DNA from: Toxorhynchites rutilus septentrionalis
Lineage: Eukaryota; Arthropoda; Insecta; Diptera; Culicidae
NCBI RefSeq assembly: GCF_029784135.1
Contig: NC_073746.1
Location: 304,121,455-304,185,454 of the forward strand
Direction: 5' to 3'
Length of the DNA: 64,000 nucleotides
The translations under genes were made by a program, and so were the position numbers. The notes beneath the pieces were generated by a model. That model saw nothing but the letters and a program-made list of their open reading frames with translations, made no database searches and was not told where the DNA came from. Positions 47,118 through 59,519 of the stretch are shown in pieces. Each line of letters opens with the position of its first letter. Position 1 is the first letter of the stretch.

Positions 47118-47345
47118 TAAGGCTCATATGGCGTCAGCCTGACGGGGCCGGGAGTTCAATATTTCGACAATGTTTGCCTTACAACTATGTCAGTAATATG
47201 TAACCGATTACTCGCGGGAGAGCTGAGAAGGGGCAGCATGGAACCGGATACACGACCAGACAACATGCTCGATGTCGTGGTAGCCATCGCCACAATCACA
47301 AAGATTGTTTGCTGCGAGCCCTATGCGATAGAGATGCGCGTTTAG
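47118..47345 (-). pseudogene. LINE C-terminal fragment
   Basis: The minus strand reads AHLYRIGLAANNLCDCGDGY then HDIEHVVWSCIRFH, the conserved end of RNase H-containing LINE ORF2 proteins (jockey/LOA-like). Stops occur further along. A small decayed insertion. Confidence 0.65.
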
Positions 47346-47346
47346 G

Positions 47347-47545
47347 TTGTGCGTAGTATATGGGATCATTGAAACATTACCCATCGACCATTATTTTATT
47401 TTTTCAGACAGCCTCAGCTCAGCAGAGGTAATCCGCTCAATGAAAGTTGATAAACGCTCATCTTATTTCTTAACAATAATAAGACATCTATTGAGTGTTT
47501 TGGTCGAAAAATTATTCAAGATTACCTTAGATTACCTACATGGCA
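47347..47545 (+). pseudogene. LINE RNase H fragment
   Basis: The plus-strand frame contains YFIFSDSLSSAEVIRSMKVD, a LINE RNase H motif with its catalytic Asp, and is cut off soon after. It points opposite to the adjacent LINE fragment, so the two are either separate or an inverted rearrangement. Confidence 0.65.
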
Positions 47546-47880
47546 TTTGTTCAATCTTTTTACTCACAAAGCAAATATATTGAATTCAATTGAATTGGGC
47601 AATTGTTTCATTCAATCAAAAATTTAATCAATGCAAACAAATGTTTACTAAGCTAAGGTAGTCCCACGTCAACTTTGCGGTTATATCATATATATAACCC
47701 ACCCATTTGATCGTTGCAAGTCACTGTAGGTAATGATTCGGGATATCGACAATTGCGTTGACATACTTTTTATTTATTTATATGAATGTCTGCAGCACAA
47801 CTTTTGATTGTGTTATGATATATCACAAATACAAAATAAATTTCAATGCGAGGTTTAAACATAATGATTTATTAACTCAT

Positions 47881-49854
47881 TTACAATCGCTTAACACATG
47901 TATCGTGCACCCAAACAAACTGTGCCAGTGCATTGGGAATTTTGTTCCGATAGGGAATGCCTGACGCGGTGATGACGTTAGCGCAGAGGCATTTTAGGGA
48001 AGCGGGTTCATTCGGAAGAATACCATTCCCCAGACTCCGCTTAAGTAGCCACGAAGGACGCTCGCCGAACACATTCGTAGAATCCAGATGGGCACCATGC
48101 GCGATCAGAGTGTGCACTATCTCTTTCTCATAATAGTATCGCTTGGAAGCCAGAAGCAGTGGCGTAGATTTTGTATTATCGTACGTATTGACCTGGGCTC
48201 CACATTCCAACAGCAACTTTGTGACGAATAAGTTGGAAAATAAGTCGTCTTCTTCACGGTCATGTGAGAAGAATTTACTGCGTAGCACTGATGTGTTCGA
48301 TACTGACAGATGAAGCAGTGTTCCGTCGGCTACACTACGAATATCCTTACGGACAAGCTCTTGAACAGAGCTTTTGATCAAACGGTGTTCATCCTCGCTA
48401 TTGGCAACGGTAAGTAGAAAGTACATCAGAAGTATCAGGCAATGGAGTATACAATCGTAATTTTTCTGTTGGATTTGATCAGCCGGCTCAATACTGAGCA
48501 ACTGGTGGCTCTCAGTGAGGTCCGATGTCAAAAACTGGAACGTCTCGTAGACATCTTTGAATTGTAGCATATCGGGCTCATTTTCAACTACCAAATACAT
48601 CATCAACTTCACGACGGCCCGAGCTGAATCACACGTTTCACTGTCCAATATGGTATGCTTCCGAATTCGCACTTGCAACGCAAGCATCCATAGGTCTAAA
48701 CACATCTGGAACTGTCTAGATTCTTTGTAGAAATATCCTCGTATCATTAGTCTATGTAGTATGTACTCATGGTCGACTCCCAATATCGTCTCTTGAATGA
48801 CCATACCCTGCATTGTCAATGCAATCACATCATGGGCGATTCCTTCAAATTCGGCAATAGTAGTAAACTCAACCATATTTCCATAGGCGACTCTTGGCGG
48901 GATTGATGGTCTGTTTCGAATGGAATTTCCTCCACCCATTCGAATTTCATAAGCCAACCGCAAGCGGTGTAATACATTTTCCACGTTGTGTTGATAATAG
49001 ATTAACGTTGAACCCAACAGCATATGAGCATCGGCCTTTCTTTCTTGTGAGTAATTTACGCTGCTCAAAAGATAATCCACTATTTGTACAGATCCCACAA
49101 TGCATGCTAGCTGCAGTGCGTCATCCCCGGAACTTTTTCTAGCGAACGGATCGGCTCCATGATTCAACAGTAATTGAACCATTTCGATATTACGAGTTTT
49201 GCTCTCAACCGCATAGTGCAGAGCAGTGTTGCCATACGAATCGCGTTCATTTACGTCAGCGCCTAAGCTTATTAGATAGCTGCATAATGGGACAGATTCT
49301 ATAGCGTCGATGAGACAGGTTGTACCGTTGGAAGTTGGCTTGTGGATATCCGCTCCGTACTCAACTAACAACTTAACCATTTTGATGTTTGATATTGCGC
49401 AGGCAGCTCTCACAGGCGTTGAGCCGGTGTCAGAGGGAGCATTTGCATCGCAACCCTCCATGACAAGGTATGTCGCTAGTAAAAGATGACCTGAAACGCA
49501 AGCACACCACAGTAGAGTAACATTGTTAATCGTATTCATCTCAGGCAATTCATCTTCCTCATCCGGGGGATATGTAAGGATTCCTCTTTGCTCGATGTCG
49601 GCATCACACACCCTTAATAGGTAGTCAACTATTTCTAAGTTGCCTTCGCGACAGGCGATGAACAGCGACGAACAACCACCATGTTTAGCGTTAGCCACCT
49701 CCCTTCGTACATGCTTAGGTAAGCGACGAATTCGTCTGCGAAGACGCCGGGACAGAGGTCCACGAGCTGAGCTAGCTTCACGATATAAGTCACAACTAAT
49801 TTGCTTCAGTACTTTGGGATCACCCAGTTCGTGTTCGTGTGCGTTCGCATTCAT
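47881..49854 (-). CDS. FEM1-like ankyrin protein 2 (CRL2 substrate receptor)
   Basis: Intact single-exon frame of 657 codons, start ATG 49854 (context AACCATGA) and stop at 47881. Same architecture as gene 1: basic N-terminus (RRLRRRIRRLPKHVRREV), ankyrin repeats (GCSSLFIACREGNLEIVDYL, GSTPVRAACAISNIKMVKLL, NTALHYAVESKT), a TPR-like middle (LGVDHEYILHRLMIRGYFYK, QFQMCLDLWMLALQVR), C-terminal ankyrins (CGAQVNTYDNTKSTPLLLAS) and the SLKCLCANVIT...IPNALAQFV Elongin/CUL2-type box. The predicted role is to recruit proteins bearing C-terminal degrons to a CUL2 ligase. It differs from gene 1 throughout, so the duplication is not recent, yet both frames are open, implying selection. Its neighbours are transposons only. 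Confidence 0.92.
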   Translation of the reverse strand: MNANAHEHELGDPKVLKQISCDLYREASSARGPLSRRLRRRIRRLPKHVRREVANAKHGGCSSLFIACREGNLEIVDYLLRVCDADIEQRGILTYPPDEEDELPEMNTINNVTLLWCACVSGHLLLATYLVMEGCDANAPSDTGSTPVRAACAISNIKMVKLLVEYGADIHKPTSNGTTCLIDAIESVPLCSYLISLGADVNERDSYGNTALHYAVESKTRNIEMVQLLLNHGADPFARKSSGDDALQLACIVGSVQIVDYLLSSVNYSQERKADAHMLLGSTLIYYQHNVENVLHRLRLAYEIRMGGGNSIRNRPSIPPRVAYGNMVEFTTIAEFEGIAHDVIALTMQGMVIQETILGVDHEYILHRLMIRGYFYKESRQFQMCLDLWMLALQVRIRKHTILDSETCDSARAVVKLMMYLVVENEPDMLQFKDVYETFQFLTSDLTESHQLLSIEPADQIQQKNYDCILHCLILLMYFLLTVANSEDEHRLIKSSVQELVRKDIRSVADGTLLHLSVSNTSVLRSKFFSHDREEDDLFSNLFVTKLLLECGAQVNTYDNTKSTPLLLASKRYYYEKEIVHTLIAHGAHLDSTNVFGERPSWLLKRSLGNGILPNEPASLKCLCANVITASGIPYRNKIPNALAQFVWVHDTCVKRL

Positions 49855-50600
49855 GGTTTAGTCGAGTTGCTGGTCCAAAACTACAAATAACGATACAAAC
49901 TACTGAAATAGAGTTAAATTTTCAAAAACTTCTCTTTCGTACCCTGGCACAGATAATGTCTTCAAAGGCGAGTCCGCATATATATATATACAAATGTTGC
50001 TAAATATACCCACAGTGTCAAGAAACTGAGCTTTGTGAAGGAAGCTCGAAATAACTTGAACGGGTAGCTATTTTGAGTTTTTTATACCCAAAATGGAACT
50101 TGCTCCTGAAAATCAAAGACGTCACACTTTTGTCTACCCTTAGAAAAATCCTCGGTCGAAAACTACTAAATACATTTGGTAATGCAAAATTAGTAGAATG
50201 TACAAATTTTTTGTACATATTGTCAACAAACCCGCATCCCTACCAGAGATTAGTATATTTTACTCGATAACATTAGTAAGCTTGGATATTGTCATATCTG
50301 AAAATTGGTGAGAAAAGCGCGTATTAACCATTTTCATTGTTCCTATAAGGCAATACGGAGGTATAATTAGGATATAATTCTGATACGTGCATTTTCGGCG
50401 AGAATATGTAGCCGATATTGGGCTTCCGAATCATTGTTCTGCTTGACATATGTGTTTATTAGAACGGTCAAAATGACTATAGATTGGTAGTGTTTACCAA
50501 AAAATTCGTTATATTTACTAATTATTTCTCTCAGTGTACGAGCTTTTCCTACAGAACCAACAGACAACAGACAGATACAAAGAAGAAACTGGAGTGATCA
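49855..50600. other. Upstream of FEM1-like gene 2; unassigned
   Basis: A (TA)n run lies near 49979-49991. No promoter pair or gene recognised. Confidence 0.35.
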
Positions 50601-51860
50601 GAATCGAAATCATCAGAATTTGAGGATTTGATCGAGTGCAAAGAGAATATCATTGCTGTTTTTTTGGATCTAAAACGCGCTTTCGAAACAATTTCTAGGC
50701 CCTTGTTGTTGAACACGATTAAGCGCTTTGGATTTACGAGTACTGCATATAAATGGTTCGAAAGCTATTTAAATGACAGAACTCAACGGACTATTTTTAT
50801 TGATACAATTTCGAATCCCCTAGGGAATAATCTTGGAGTACCTCAGGGAAGTGTATTAGGGCCCCTTTTATTTATTATGTATATCAATGACATGGGAAGA
50901 GTTTTACGATTTTGTGATATCAATCTTTTTGCAGATGATACTGTGTTATTCATTGCAGCTAATGATTTAGATCAGGTCGTTTTACATTTGAATGGAGATT
51001 TACATTCTTTAAGTAGATGGTTGAAGTATAAGCAATTGAAATTGAACATAAGTAAAACTAAATATATGGTAATCTCGCGAAATCGTTTAAATGAAAACGT
51101 CTCCATCGTTATTGATAATGAGACTATTGATCGAGTTCGGGACATTAAATATCTTGGCGTGATTATTGATGACAAACTCAAGTTCAACACTCACATTGAC
51201 AATGTCATCAAGAAAATTGCCAAGAAGTATGGAATCTTATGTCGATTGAAAAACGATTTAACTATTTGCAGCAAAATACAGCTATACAAATCAATCATCT
51301 CTCCTCATTTAGACTTTTGCTCTTCCATTTTATTTTTAGCCAATGACACACAAATATCGAGATTACAGCGCTTGCAAAACAAAATAATGCGGTTGATACT
51401 AAAATGTAACAGATTCACTTCCTCATCTTTAATGTTGGACGCTCTGCAATGGTTATCCGTGAAGCAAAGGATTGTTTATTTAACTATGGTGTTCATTTTC
51501 AAAGTAGTTAAAGGTTTGCTGCCTCGATATTTGTGTGATCGAGTTGAAAGAGGAATTGACTTTCATAGTTATAACACTAGAGTTTTTGTTTATTTTTATG
51601 ACGAAGATCTTTACTGACGAAGTTTTATACGAACGGATAATTTAATGTGGACAATTTTTTTGCAGTTTGTTTTCAATATTTTCAATGAATCTGACGAAGT
51701 TTTTGAACGGATTATATTATGTAGATTATTTAATTTTTTTTAAATCATCTTTTTTAAATTTGTATTGATCTCTATTATGTCTGTCATGATCTTGGTGATG
51801 ATGGACTATTTTTATTTTTATTTTGTCGTTCTTATAGTTGTATTAGTTTAAAAAAAAAAA
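50600..51860 (+). pseudogene. 5'-truncated LINE (jockey/CR1-like reverse transcriptase)
   Basis: An open frame to 51617 covers reverse transcriptase motifs: VFLDLKRAFETI, GVPQGSVLGPLLFIMYINDM, LFADDTVLFI (catalytic FADD) and IKYLGVIID. The C-terminal segment follows (SIISPHLDFCSSILF, LQRLQNKIMRLIL). The endonuclease and early RT are absent. A short AT-rich 3' UTR ends in an A-rich tail around 51850-51865. The remaining frame has few lesions, suggesting a fairly young dead-on-arrival insertion. Confidence 0.85.
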
Positions 51861-51865
51861 ATAAA

Positions 51866-53860
51866 AGTAGTCTACAAAAGTTTGAGCGTCGCGCGCGAGA
51901 CACAGATATAAAGGATATTAAATTGAAAGTTTTTTTTAAGTGCCGGTCTAGGAATTTTTCGTAAAGGAAATTTTCTCGATTTCTCTGAATGAGGGTATTC
52001 AAAGTCAATCTAAAACAAGGCTGGCGGTTGGACTTGTGCTCTGGTGGACCACTTGGCTGCAAGGGCCTCGTCGGGACCGTATCGGCTCTGTGGCGGACAT
52101 GACTGAGTATTGGCTTTTTTGGACATTGCAATTTTTTGAACTTATATCTGTAAATAAAATCAGTTCGTTTTTCATGTTTGCTAAACTGATTTCAATGTTG
52201 AAAAAAAAAATTATCTTTTAGATAACTCGTCTTGCTCAAACCTCTGTAGGGGAAGGAGGCGGGACCATCATCATCATCATTATTTGTTCATCTATCTTTT
52301 AACAAAAAAACAAAAATTGAACGGAGAAAAAATTCTCATATCTAGAATAGATAAGAGCTGGTGAAGTGAGAGGGTTAAAAAAAGTTATGCCATGGCGTAC
52401 ACGATTCCATCCCTTCTGGTTATCTGAAACAAAAAAAAAATCGAACAGATTCTGAATCTGTAAAGATGCCGCTATCGCATGAACCTCGGACAAGTCAAAA
52501 ATATCTTTTTTGACAAAATGGCGGCAGCTTGGAAAACAAAATGCGGTTTCAAACGTTTTTCTTACATTTCCCGATTTTTTAAAAATAGTAAAATTTAAAA
52601 AATATAATTTTTCAAAGGTTCATGCGATAGTGAGATGCCTGCAGATTGAATCCATTCAAATTTGACATGAATCGGTTTAGTAGAACTTGAGATATCGTGT
52701 ACACCAGTTTGAAAAAAACCAGTTTCGAGAAAAACGCGTTTGAAGTTCATTGTTATGGCTCCAACTCGGTAAATAATGGGATTTTCGATAAGTCCTTTCT
52801 AGGGTATATTCTTGAATGTTTAAACTACAGAAATATGAAGGAAAAAGATTGTTTTTTTTTCAAATTTCTGGACTAGAATACTGCCCTCAAGAAGTTTTGC
52901 ACTAAAGTAAATGATTTTGGTTTGTCCAGTCGAAAATATGATCATGGTTTGTCCACTTTTTTGAATGCTCTAATTCAGCACACCTTTGTCAAATCAGGTA
53001 TTCGAATATTTCAAAACATATAAATAAAATTGTCTTTTTCATGATTTATAGTAGTTTCATGTTTCTGAGAATTATAAAATACACCATATATTGGTGTCAA
53101 TGCGCCCCTCATTCGAGCTAGCTTTTCTTCGATCACCAGATGATTATTTCGCACTTATTCAGACCTTTTCCCAATTATAACATTTACAAATATTGTAAAC
53201 ATCATGCTTGTACACCATTTGTATCAGATTTACATAGCTAAACCATTAAATTAACGCAATTTGATGAATTGTCCAATTCAATAATGTTGTTTTGTCCACA
53301 TGATTTCTATGGCAATCGCTTGGCGCGCTGCAGTTCGTTTATTGTGTCCTTCGCGCATAGCAGAAATAAAGTTTCTCTATGTTGAGTGTGTTAAGGTGAA
53401 CACTTTTAAAATGCAATATTCTGAATAAAGCCTAAATTATGAATGGATCAATATGATGACAGTAAACTCAAGCAATGATAAATGCAACATCTACTTGAGA
53501 ATTCGAATGTTTTCATTCAAAAATGGTGATTTCTAAAGCCGGACAAACCATGATCATTTTTTGCACCAACCATGATCATAATTCTTCTTTGAGGAAAATC
53601 GTTAAAAAACATAAAAATTTGAATAATTTTAACGCCTTATGGTAGTATCAGCAACTAGAGACTTGGGGCTTTCCAACAAACCCAAACTCGTATCGATTAT
53701 ATGTGATTTCCATGAAGAAAAATCGATTTGCATTGCACTAGTTGCGTAAAAACACCCCAAATCGGACAAACCAAGATCATTTACCCTATACATAGGAAGC
53801 ATGGAAAAATGGAACATGTGGTTTTGAGCTTAAATGTAGGTGCCGCATGAACTGATACAG
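51866..53860. other. Unassigned AT-rich DNA
   Basis: An ATC run lies near 52267-52282. The phrase AACCATGATCAT recurs near 52940, 53550 and 53570. No gene recognised. Confidence 0.4.
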
Positions 53861-54049
53861 CTTTGCGTCAATTCGGGACATCGAAGCTGAGTTTGACAGC
53901 CAGTTTACATGAAGCAAATAGAAACAAAACGCAAAGCAAAAAGTTGTGTATTTTAACAATTAGTTTCACAAGAGTAATGAATTAAATTTTAATAATGATA
54001 AGTGTGGAATAAAAGATTAATATTCTGCAGAGCTAATTAGGTTGAAATA

Positions 54050-56030
54050 TTTGAATTAGCAACATTAGAAACATCTCTTTAGTGCTGTAGAAAATGACGC
54101 GTTCTCTGCGGCAGGGAAAATAAACACGTAAAACATCATCATTTTACTCGCTGCGTCATCTGATTGTAAATCTAACGTAAATTCGTCAGATCTAGCGTAA
54201 ACATTTACAGCTGGGCAACGCTGCGGTGAAAGTGATGATGGTTTTAAATTTAGCAATGTGAGTTTATAGAAGGTTTGTAGTTCTTTCCATAAATCACAAT
54301 GTTATATTCATAAAAAAATATTTGATTGCGCTGAGTTTGAAAGAAATTTAATTCTGCGTAATTTCATATACAGTAATTTACATTCAATGCGACATGCCGA
54401 AACACTATTCAGTGTCGAATTGGAGTCGATTTTGACCTGTAATTGGACATTTTCGATGAGAGTGGTACAATGTCGACGTCTGGTGGCAACTTTCGATGTG
54501 GAGCCATAATTTGGGCCCCGAACTCGATGTTTACAAAAATGTCCAATTAGAGGTAAAACTGTCCAATTACACGTGTCGCATTACAGGTCTGTCCAATTAG
54601 CAAAATGTCGCATTAAATGTATATTACTGTATAACATGTTGTTTTCTTACCTCTTCCAGTGGTGAAAACTGTATAAATATTGACAATGGCTGGATCAAAA
54701 AAGCAAATTCTAAAGCACAACCATAAATAAGTTAAAAAAATGCAGGGTTCCTGCATGTGGTAACTACCTACCTTGGAATGCCCGAAAATAATTGACGAAT
54801 TTACGTTGGATTTACAACCAGATGGCGCAGCGAGTAAAATGATGATGTTTTGTTTTTTTAGTATAAAATTCGTTCTAATTTTTTAGAAAAATCAGAATTT
54901 ATCTTCAAATTTTCCGGTTTCACGTATTGACGAATTTACGCAAAGCTGAATCAGCTCATGCGACATCTACATAAGAGCTCAGAACCACAAAAGTGAGGGT
55001 GCTTGTTTATTTTACGCACTGAAAAGCAATATTCGGTGGTGATTAATCATTTTATTCCAATTTAGATTCATTTCAGCCATTGAATGTCGTCAGTATATGG
55101 TAAGAAAGTTGGAGTTCTGTATATTTACGATGGTTTCAACACGCGATTTGACCAAAGTCATAGATAATCTTCGAAAATTTTATGTTTGATAATGCATACC
55201 GGTTATCGATACTATGGATAATTGCGATGAAATAGATATCATATCAAATTGGCTGATATCATTGATTATGTGGGGGCCGATACAAGAAGGATTTGCAGTA
55301 TTTTTAGCGCAAAACACCCTATTCATCGTTTACTTAATTGAAAAAAATTAAACTTACAATACTTATAACAAGCCATTCCTCGTAATATACATAGGACATT
55401 GTAAAATGATGATTTTCTAACCTTTTCAGCGTGGAAAGTATACATGAAACTGGGAAATTTGAAGATAAATTCTGATTTTTCTAGAAAATCTGAACGAATT
55501 TCATACCAAAAAACAAAACATCCTCATTTTAGTCGCTGCGCCATCTGGTTGTAAATCCAACGTAAATTCGTCAATGGCGATCTAACGCAAAACGTAAACG
55601 ATCGGTGAGACATCTGGATTTTGTTTTTGAAAACTAAGAAAATGATGATAATGTAACCTAAAACTCAAAAACAAATCACGTATATTTTACTTTCGGGCTT
55701 TCCACGGTAGTTCTAACATGCAGGAACAATGCATTTTTCAACTTGTTTTTGATTGTGCTCTGGAATTTCCTTTTTTGATTCAACCATTGTCTACATTTAT
55801 ACAGTTTCCACTACTGGAAGAGATAAGAAACTAACATGTTTTATATAAAATTGCGCAGAATTAAGTTTCTTCCAAACTCATCGCAATCAAATAATCTTTA
55901 ATGATTATAACATTGTAATTTATGGAAAGAACTACAAACCTTCCATTAGCTCACATTGCAAAATTTAAAACCCTCATCACTTTCACCGCAGCGCCGCCTA
56001 GGTGTAGATTTGTACGTTAGATCGCCAATC
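54050..56030. repeat. Large fold-back repeat
   Basis: 54240-54930 (minus the MITE 54371-54629) matches 55440-55990 in inverted order (words AACTACAAACCTTC/GAAGGTTTGTAGTT, ATTCGTCAATGG, CTTCAAATTT). A second inverted pair is 54930-55230 with 56690-56990 (TTGACGAATTTACGCAAAGC; AACACGCGATT). No transposase. Confidence 0.65.
54371..54629. mobile_element. MITE with CAGTA...TTTACATY ends, copy 2
   Basis: Ends CAGTAATTTACATTCAATGC and, inverted, CAGTAATATACATTTAATGC, with TA at 54369-54370 and 54630-54631. Shares its interior with 12390-12624. It sits inside the fold-back arm, absent from the other arm. Confidence 0.85.
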
Positions 56031-57025
56031 GATTTCATCCAGCTGTATGGCACGATTCTCACTATCTCACTCTACCTACCGTCACCGCCTATCTCACTAT
56101 CACTCTGCTGTAAAAGTTCATCATCGACATCATCTTATTTGTCAGATGGTGGTAAATGGTGGTAATGGTGTCGACGTCTGGTGGTGACTTCAAATTAGGG
56201 CCATAATTTGGGTCCCAAACTCGTTAGTGTAATCTCAATCAGATTAGAAGACACGAAGCCGGTTTTTAAATTTTAAAATTTGAATTAAAATGTTCTTATC
56301 ATGTTATTTAATTACTTGAAACACGTATTTCTGACTTTCATTCAACCATATGGCTATACAATTCCGACATTGTTACTGATTTTTTTTTTCATTTTTTTTA
56401 CAAAGTTATCTTCATAAACAATTTTCGTATGAGACTTTTTCCCCAGCTGCAAACAAAAATGTTTTTAATTTAAATAGAATACTAATTTGATATGGAAAAG
56501 CTAATTATCATTCATAATTTTAATTTTGAAAACGTTCATTCCGACTGAAAATCAGCTATTCTTTGACCATCTCCTAAACTAGTAAACGAAGCTCAAACGC
56601 GGATCGCTGTTTTGAAGAAAACAAATACTTTTGACGTTTGAGATGTTGGCACCAAAAACATGGCGGGGGCCATACAGCTATTTTCATCACCATTATCCAC
56701 AGTATTCATAACCTGTATGCATTATCAAACTCAGAATTTTCGAAGATTTTCAACGACTTTCGTCCAATCGCGTGTTGAAACCATCGTAACTATACAAAGC
56801 TCTAACTTTTTTACCATATACTGACGACAATTAATGGTTGAAATGAATCCAAATAGAAATAAAATGAATAATCACGACCGAATCTTGCTCTTCAATGTGT
56901 AGAATAAACAAACATCATCACTTTTGTGGTTCTGAGCTCTAACGTAGCTGTCGCATGAGCTGATTCAGCTTTGTGTAAATTCGTCAAATTCGTGCGTGAG
57001 CTTTTTCTTACATCATAATCATTTC
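56031..57025. repeat. Diverged repeat arms, otherwise unassigned
   Basis: Contains the inverted partner (56690-56990) of 54930-55230. Words around 56150-56230 resemble the MITE at 54371. No gene. Confidence 0.4.
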
Positions 57026-57027
57026 CT

Positions 57028-57385
57028 TAGGGTGCTTAGGGTGTATGTTTGACCGAAGCCAAATATTTGACTCTTTTTGACAGATAAAATTTGGTCAACG
57101 TGTACTGATCAAATATTTTTTACACAAAACACGACAAGCAAATATTCAATTATTGGATGCCTAGAATATTTTTTCAGTCTGTTCTTCGAACCTGTCGGTA
57201 CATGGTTAGGTTACCTTGAATATTTCAGTTGATTTTTTCCATGTTCGGTGTTTGATATTGTTTACTACTGTTGAAAATTGAAGAGTGGCAAACAAAATAG
57301 TGTTTGTACAAATATCAAATCAAACCTTATCTGTCAAAAAATATCAAATATTTGACCTCCGGGCAAACAGTGTACGGCCACCTTT
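57028..57385. mobile_element. MITE with long imperfect TIRs
   Basis: The left region (CCAAATATTTGACTCTTTTT then GACAGATAA) and the inverted right region (TCAAATATTTGATATTTTTT then GACAGATAA) match over about 50 bases. Exact ends are uncertain (TA-flanked GGGTG/AGGTGG). Confidence 0.55.
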
Positions 57386-57389
57386 AGTT

Positions 57390-58898
57390 AAAAACACAAT
57401 CCAGATGTCTCCCCGATCGTTTACGTTTTGCCTTAGATCGCCATTTCTACCAAACCGATCATACTGACTAGTGTGATTTTTAGTTGTCAAAATATAAGAT
57501 AAAATCAAAGGAAATAAACAACATTTAGAAAAAGTCATAACATTATTAGAAAATAATGAATGAAATTTCGAGACAAAATCTTGTGAACAAATGATACAAC
57601 CGGTCGGTAGTTTCAGTGTTAAAAGCAAGATTTGGTCGCAAGTATTCATTTTATTTCAATTTAAATTCATTTCAGTAAATGATAAGACCGTTATAGTGGG
57701 TCTCATATTTTCGTTAAAATTGCTATTTTTGTTCCTTATCGTAAATTATTAAATTGGGGTTTTTTTTAGTTTTGCCATTTGGATTTTGGAGTTGTCCGAA
57801 AAATATTTTTTTCGCATTTTTTCCAAAGAAGACAATCATCTGAATTGGTACAGTAGTACAAAAGAATTAAATGAGAAAAAAATTAGAGGACTAGGGGGAA
57901 AATAGAAATGGTCACCCTAACAAAAAATAAAAAATACGGGTCTAATACACTGCGATAAGAAGGATGGACTTACGCTTTCATGCATTCTTTACTCTCTCAC
58001 AAGGAACTTGAAAAGCAGCTACTAACGCTACTCACACGAATGGGGTTCTCCGTAGATGCCAACCTTCCTGATTTTCCAGGATTCCCCAGTCTTTTTGGCA
58101 CGTTCCCTGACATCCTGACAAACACTCAATTTTGCCTGCTTTTTCAGAAATGATCCTTGTTTATCCTAGATAGTTTCATGAAACCATAATATTTGATAAA
58201 TTTAAGAAATATAAAAAAAATTGATAAATTTATAAGAAATTAAAACAATATCATGTTTGCAGAACAACATTACCTTGTATGATGTATAACGTTGTATATA
58301 TAAGAGTGGCCGCAAAAAAAATTATGAAGGAATACGTTTGAGAGTGTAATATTACTGAAGAGATTTTTTTTAAAATTCAAAGTCAAAATAATATATTTTT
58401 TCTATAACATTTGATCGTCAGATTCAAATTTACAATTGATGAGTAAAGATCCATTCCAAAGTATGGAAGATGGATTCAAAGAAATTTTGAAAACTGATTT
58501 CTCAGCGAATCAATGTAGTAATACTGTAGGTTTTTGGGAAAAAACAGAAGATCCCTGCAAAATTCTCTCAACGGCAAGAACTTCAACCCTGTGGCCAGCA
58601 TGAAAAATAAGGGAGAACAAACGTGTTCTATGGAGAAAGAATTTTTAACCAGCGTGGACCATGGCAAAAGATTGTAGAACGAAATAATAACAATGTAGAA
58701 TAACATTGAATAAATGCAAGTTTGCCTACCAAAAAAGTGTTTGATGATTTTTGAAAATTATAGTTGGCAACCCTGGCTACACGTACGATTCCCAGGACCT
58801 TCATTGATTGATAGACCTAGAGGGTAGAGGTGAATGAACTTTGTAGATTAAAACCTTTTTAAACGGTTTTATTTAGCTTGTCCTGTAATTTGTATGTA
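57390..58898. other. Unassigned AT-rich DNA
   Basis: 57670-57960 resembles 31465-31800. No gene recognised. Confidence 0.35.
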
Positions 58899-59424
58899 CG
58901 AGGGCGGTCCGAGAAGTACTTAGCCTCATCGCCCGCTGGTGTCAGTATCGCAAGAAAGATTACTTACCGTGTAGTACATTCTCGTAAACGGCAAATTTCA
59001 GCTGAATCGGACTCGGAGTTTTGTTTTGACCGTGTTTGAAAGTGGGCTTTCCCGCGGATTTTAGAATAATAGAAAAATATGGAAACTCCGCCGTCGCCAC
59101 GGCCAAATTCGAAGTGCAGTACGAACTGCTGCCCCATCCACCGTATTCTCCAGATTTGGCCCCGTGCGACTTTTTTTTTGTTTCCAAACTTGAAAAAGTC
59201 ACTCGCCGGGCAGAAATTTGAGTCGAATGATGAGATCATCGCCGCCACGGAGGCCTACTTTGCAGACCTCGAGAAAACGTATTTTTTAGATGGATCAAAG
59301 AAGTTGGAGCACCGCTGGGTCAAGTGTATCGAGCTCAAAAGGAGACTATGTTGAGAAATAAATCGTCACTTTTCCAAAATTTTTGTTTTTTTTTGTAGGC
59401 TATGTACTTATCGGACTGCCCTCG
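58899..59424 (+). mobile_element. Deleted mariner (CGAGGGCGGTCCGAGAAG ends)
   Basis: TIRs CGAGGGCGGTCCGAGAAGTA and, inverted, CGAGGGCAGTCCGATAAGTA; TA at 58897-58898 and 59425-59426. The interior encodes only the C-terminal third of a mariner transposase: LLPHPPYSPDLAPCDFF (third catalytic D), then after a frameshift LKKSLAGQKFESNDEII and HRWVKCIELK. At 526 bases it is non-autonomous. It has split a tandem-repeat region. Confidence 0.88.
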
Positions 59425-59519
59425 TATGTTTGTAACATGTTTGTCTGTAGCGCTGTACCACGTTAATAGAAATGTTACCCCTTTCATGTTAAACGATTGA
59501 TCTGAAATTTGGAACACCC

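Larger units (their letters stand above)
47057..47705 (-). repeat. Family A repeat, third copy, right part (with LINE insertions)
   Basis: Resumes family A at GTATGAATTGACCTTACATG, is interrupted by LINE fragments (about 47118-47545), and ends with AAGGTAGTCCCACGTCAA and the hairpin at 47679-47699 (one stem mismatch) then CACCCATTT. Confidence 0.65.

Noticed and set aside
50018..50567. Overlapping 65-66-codon frames
   Set aside because: They conflict on both strands in AT-rich DNA and show no recognisable motif.
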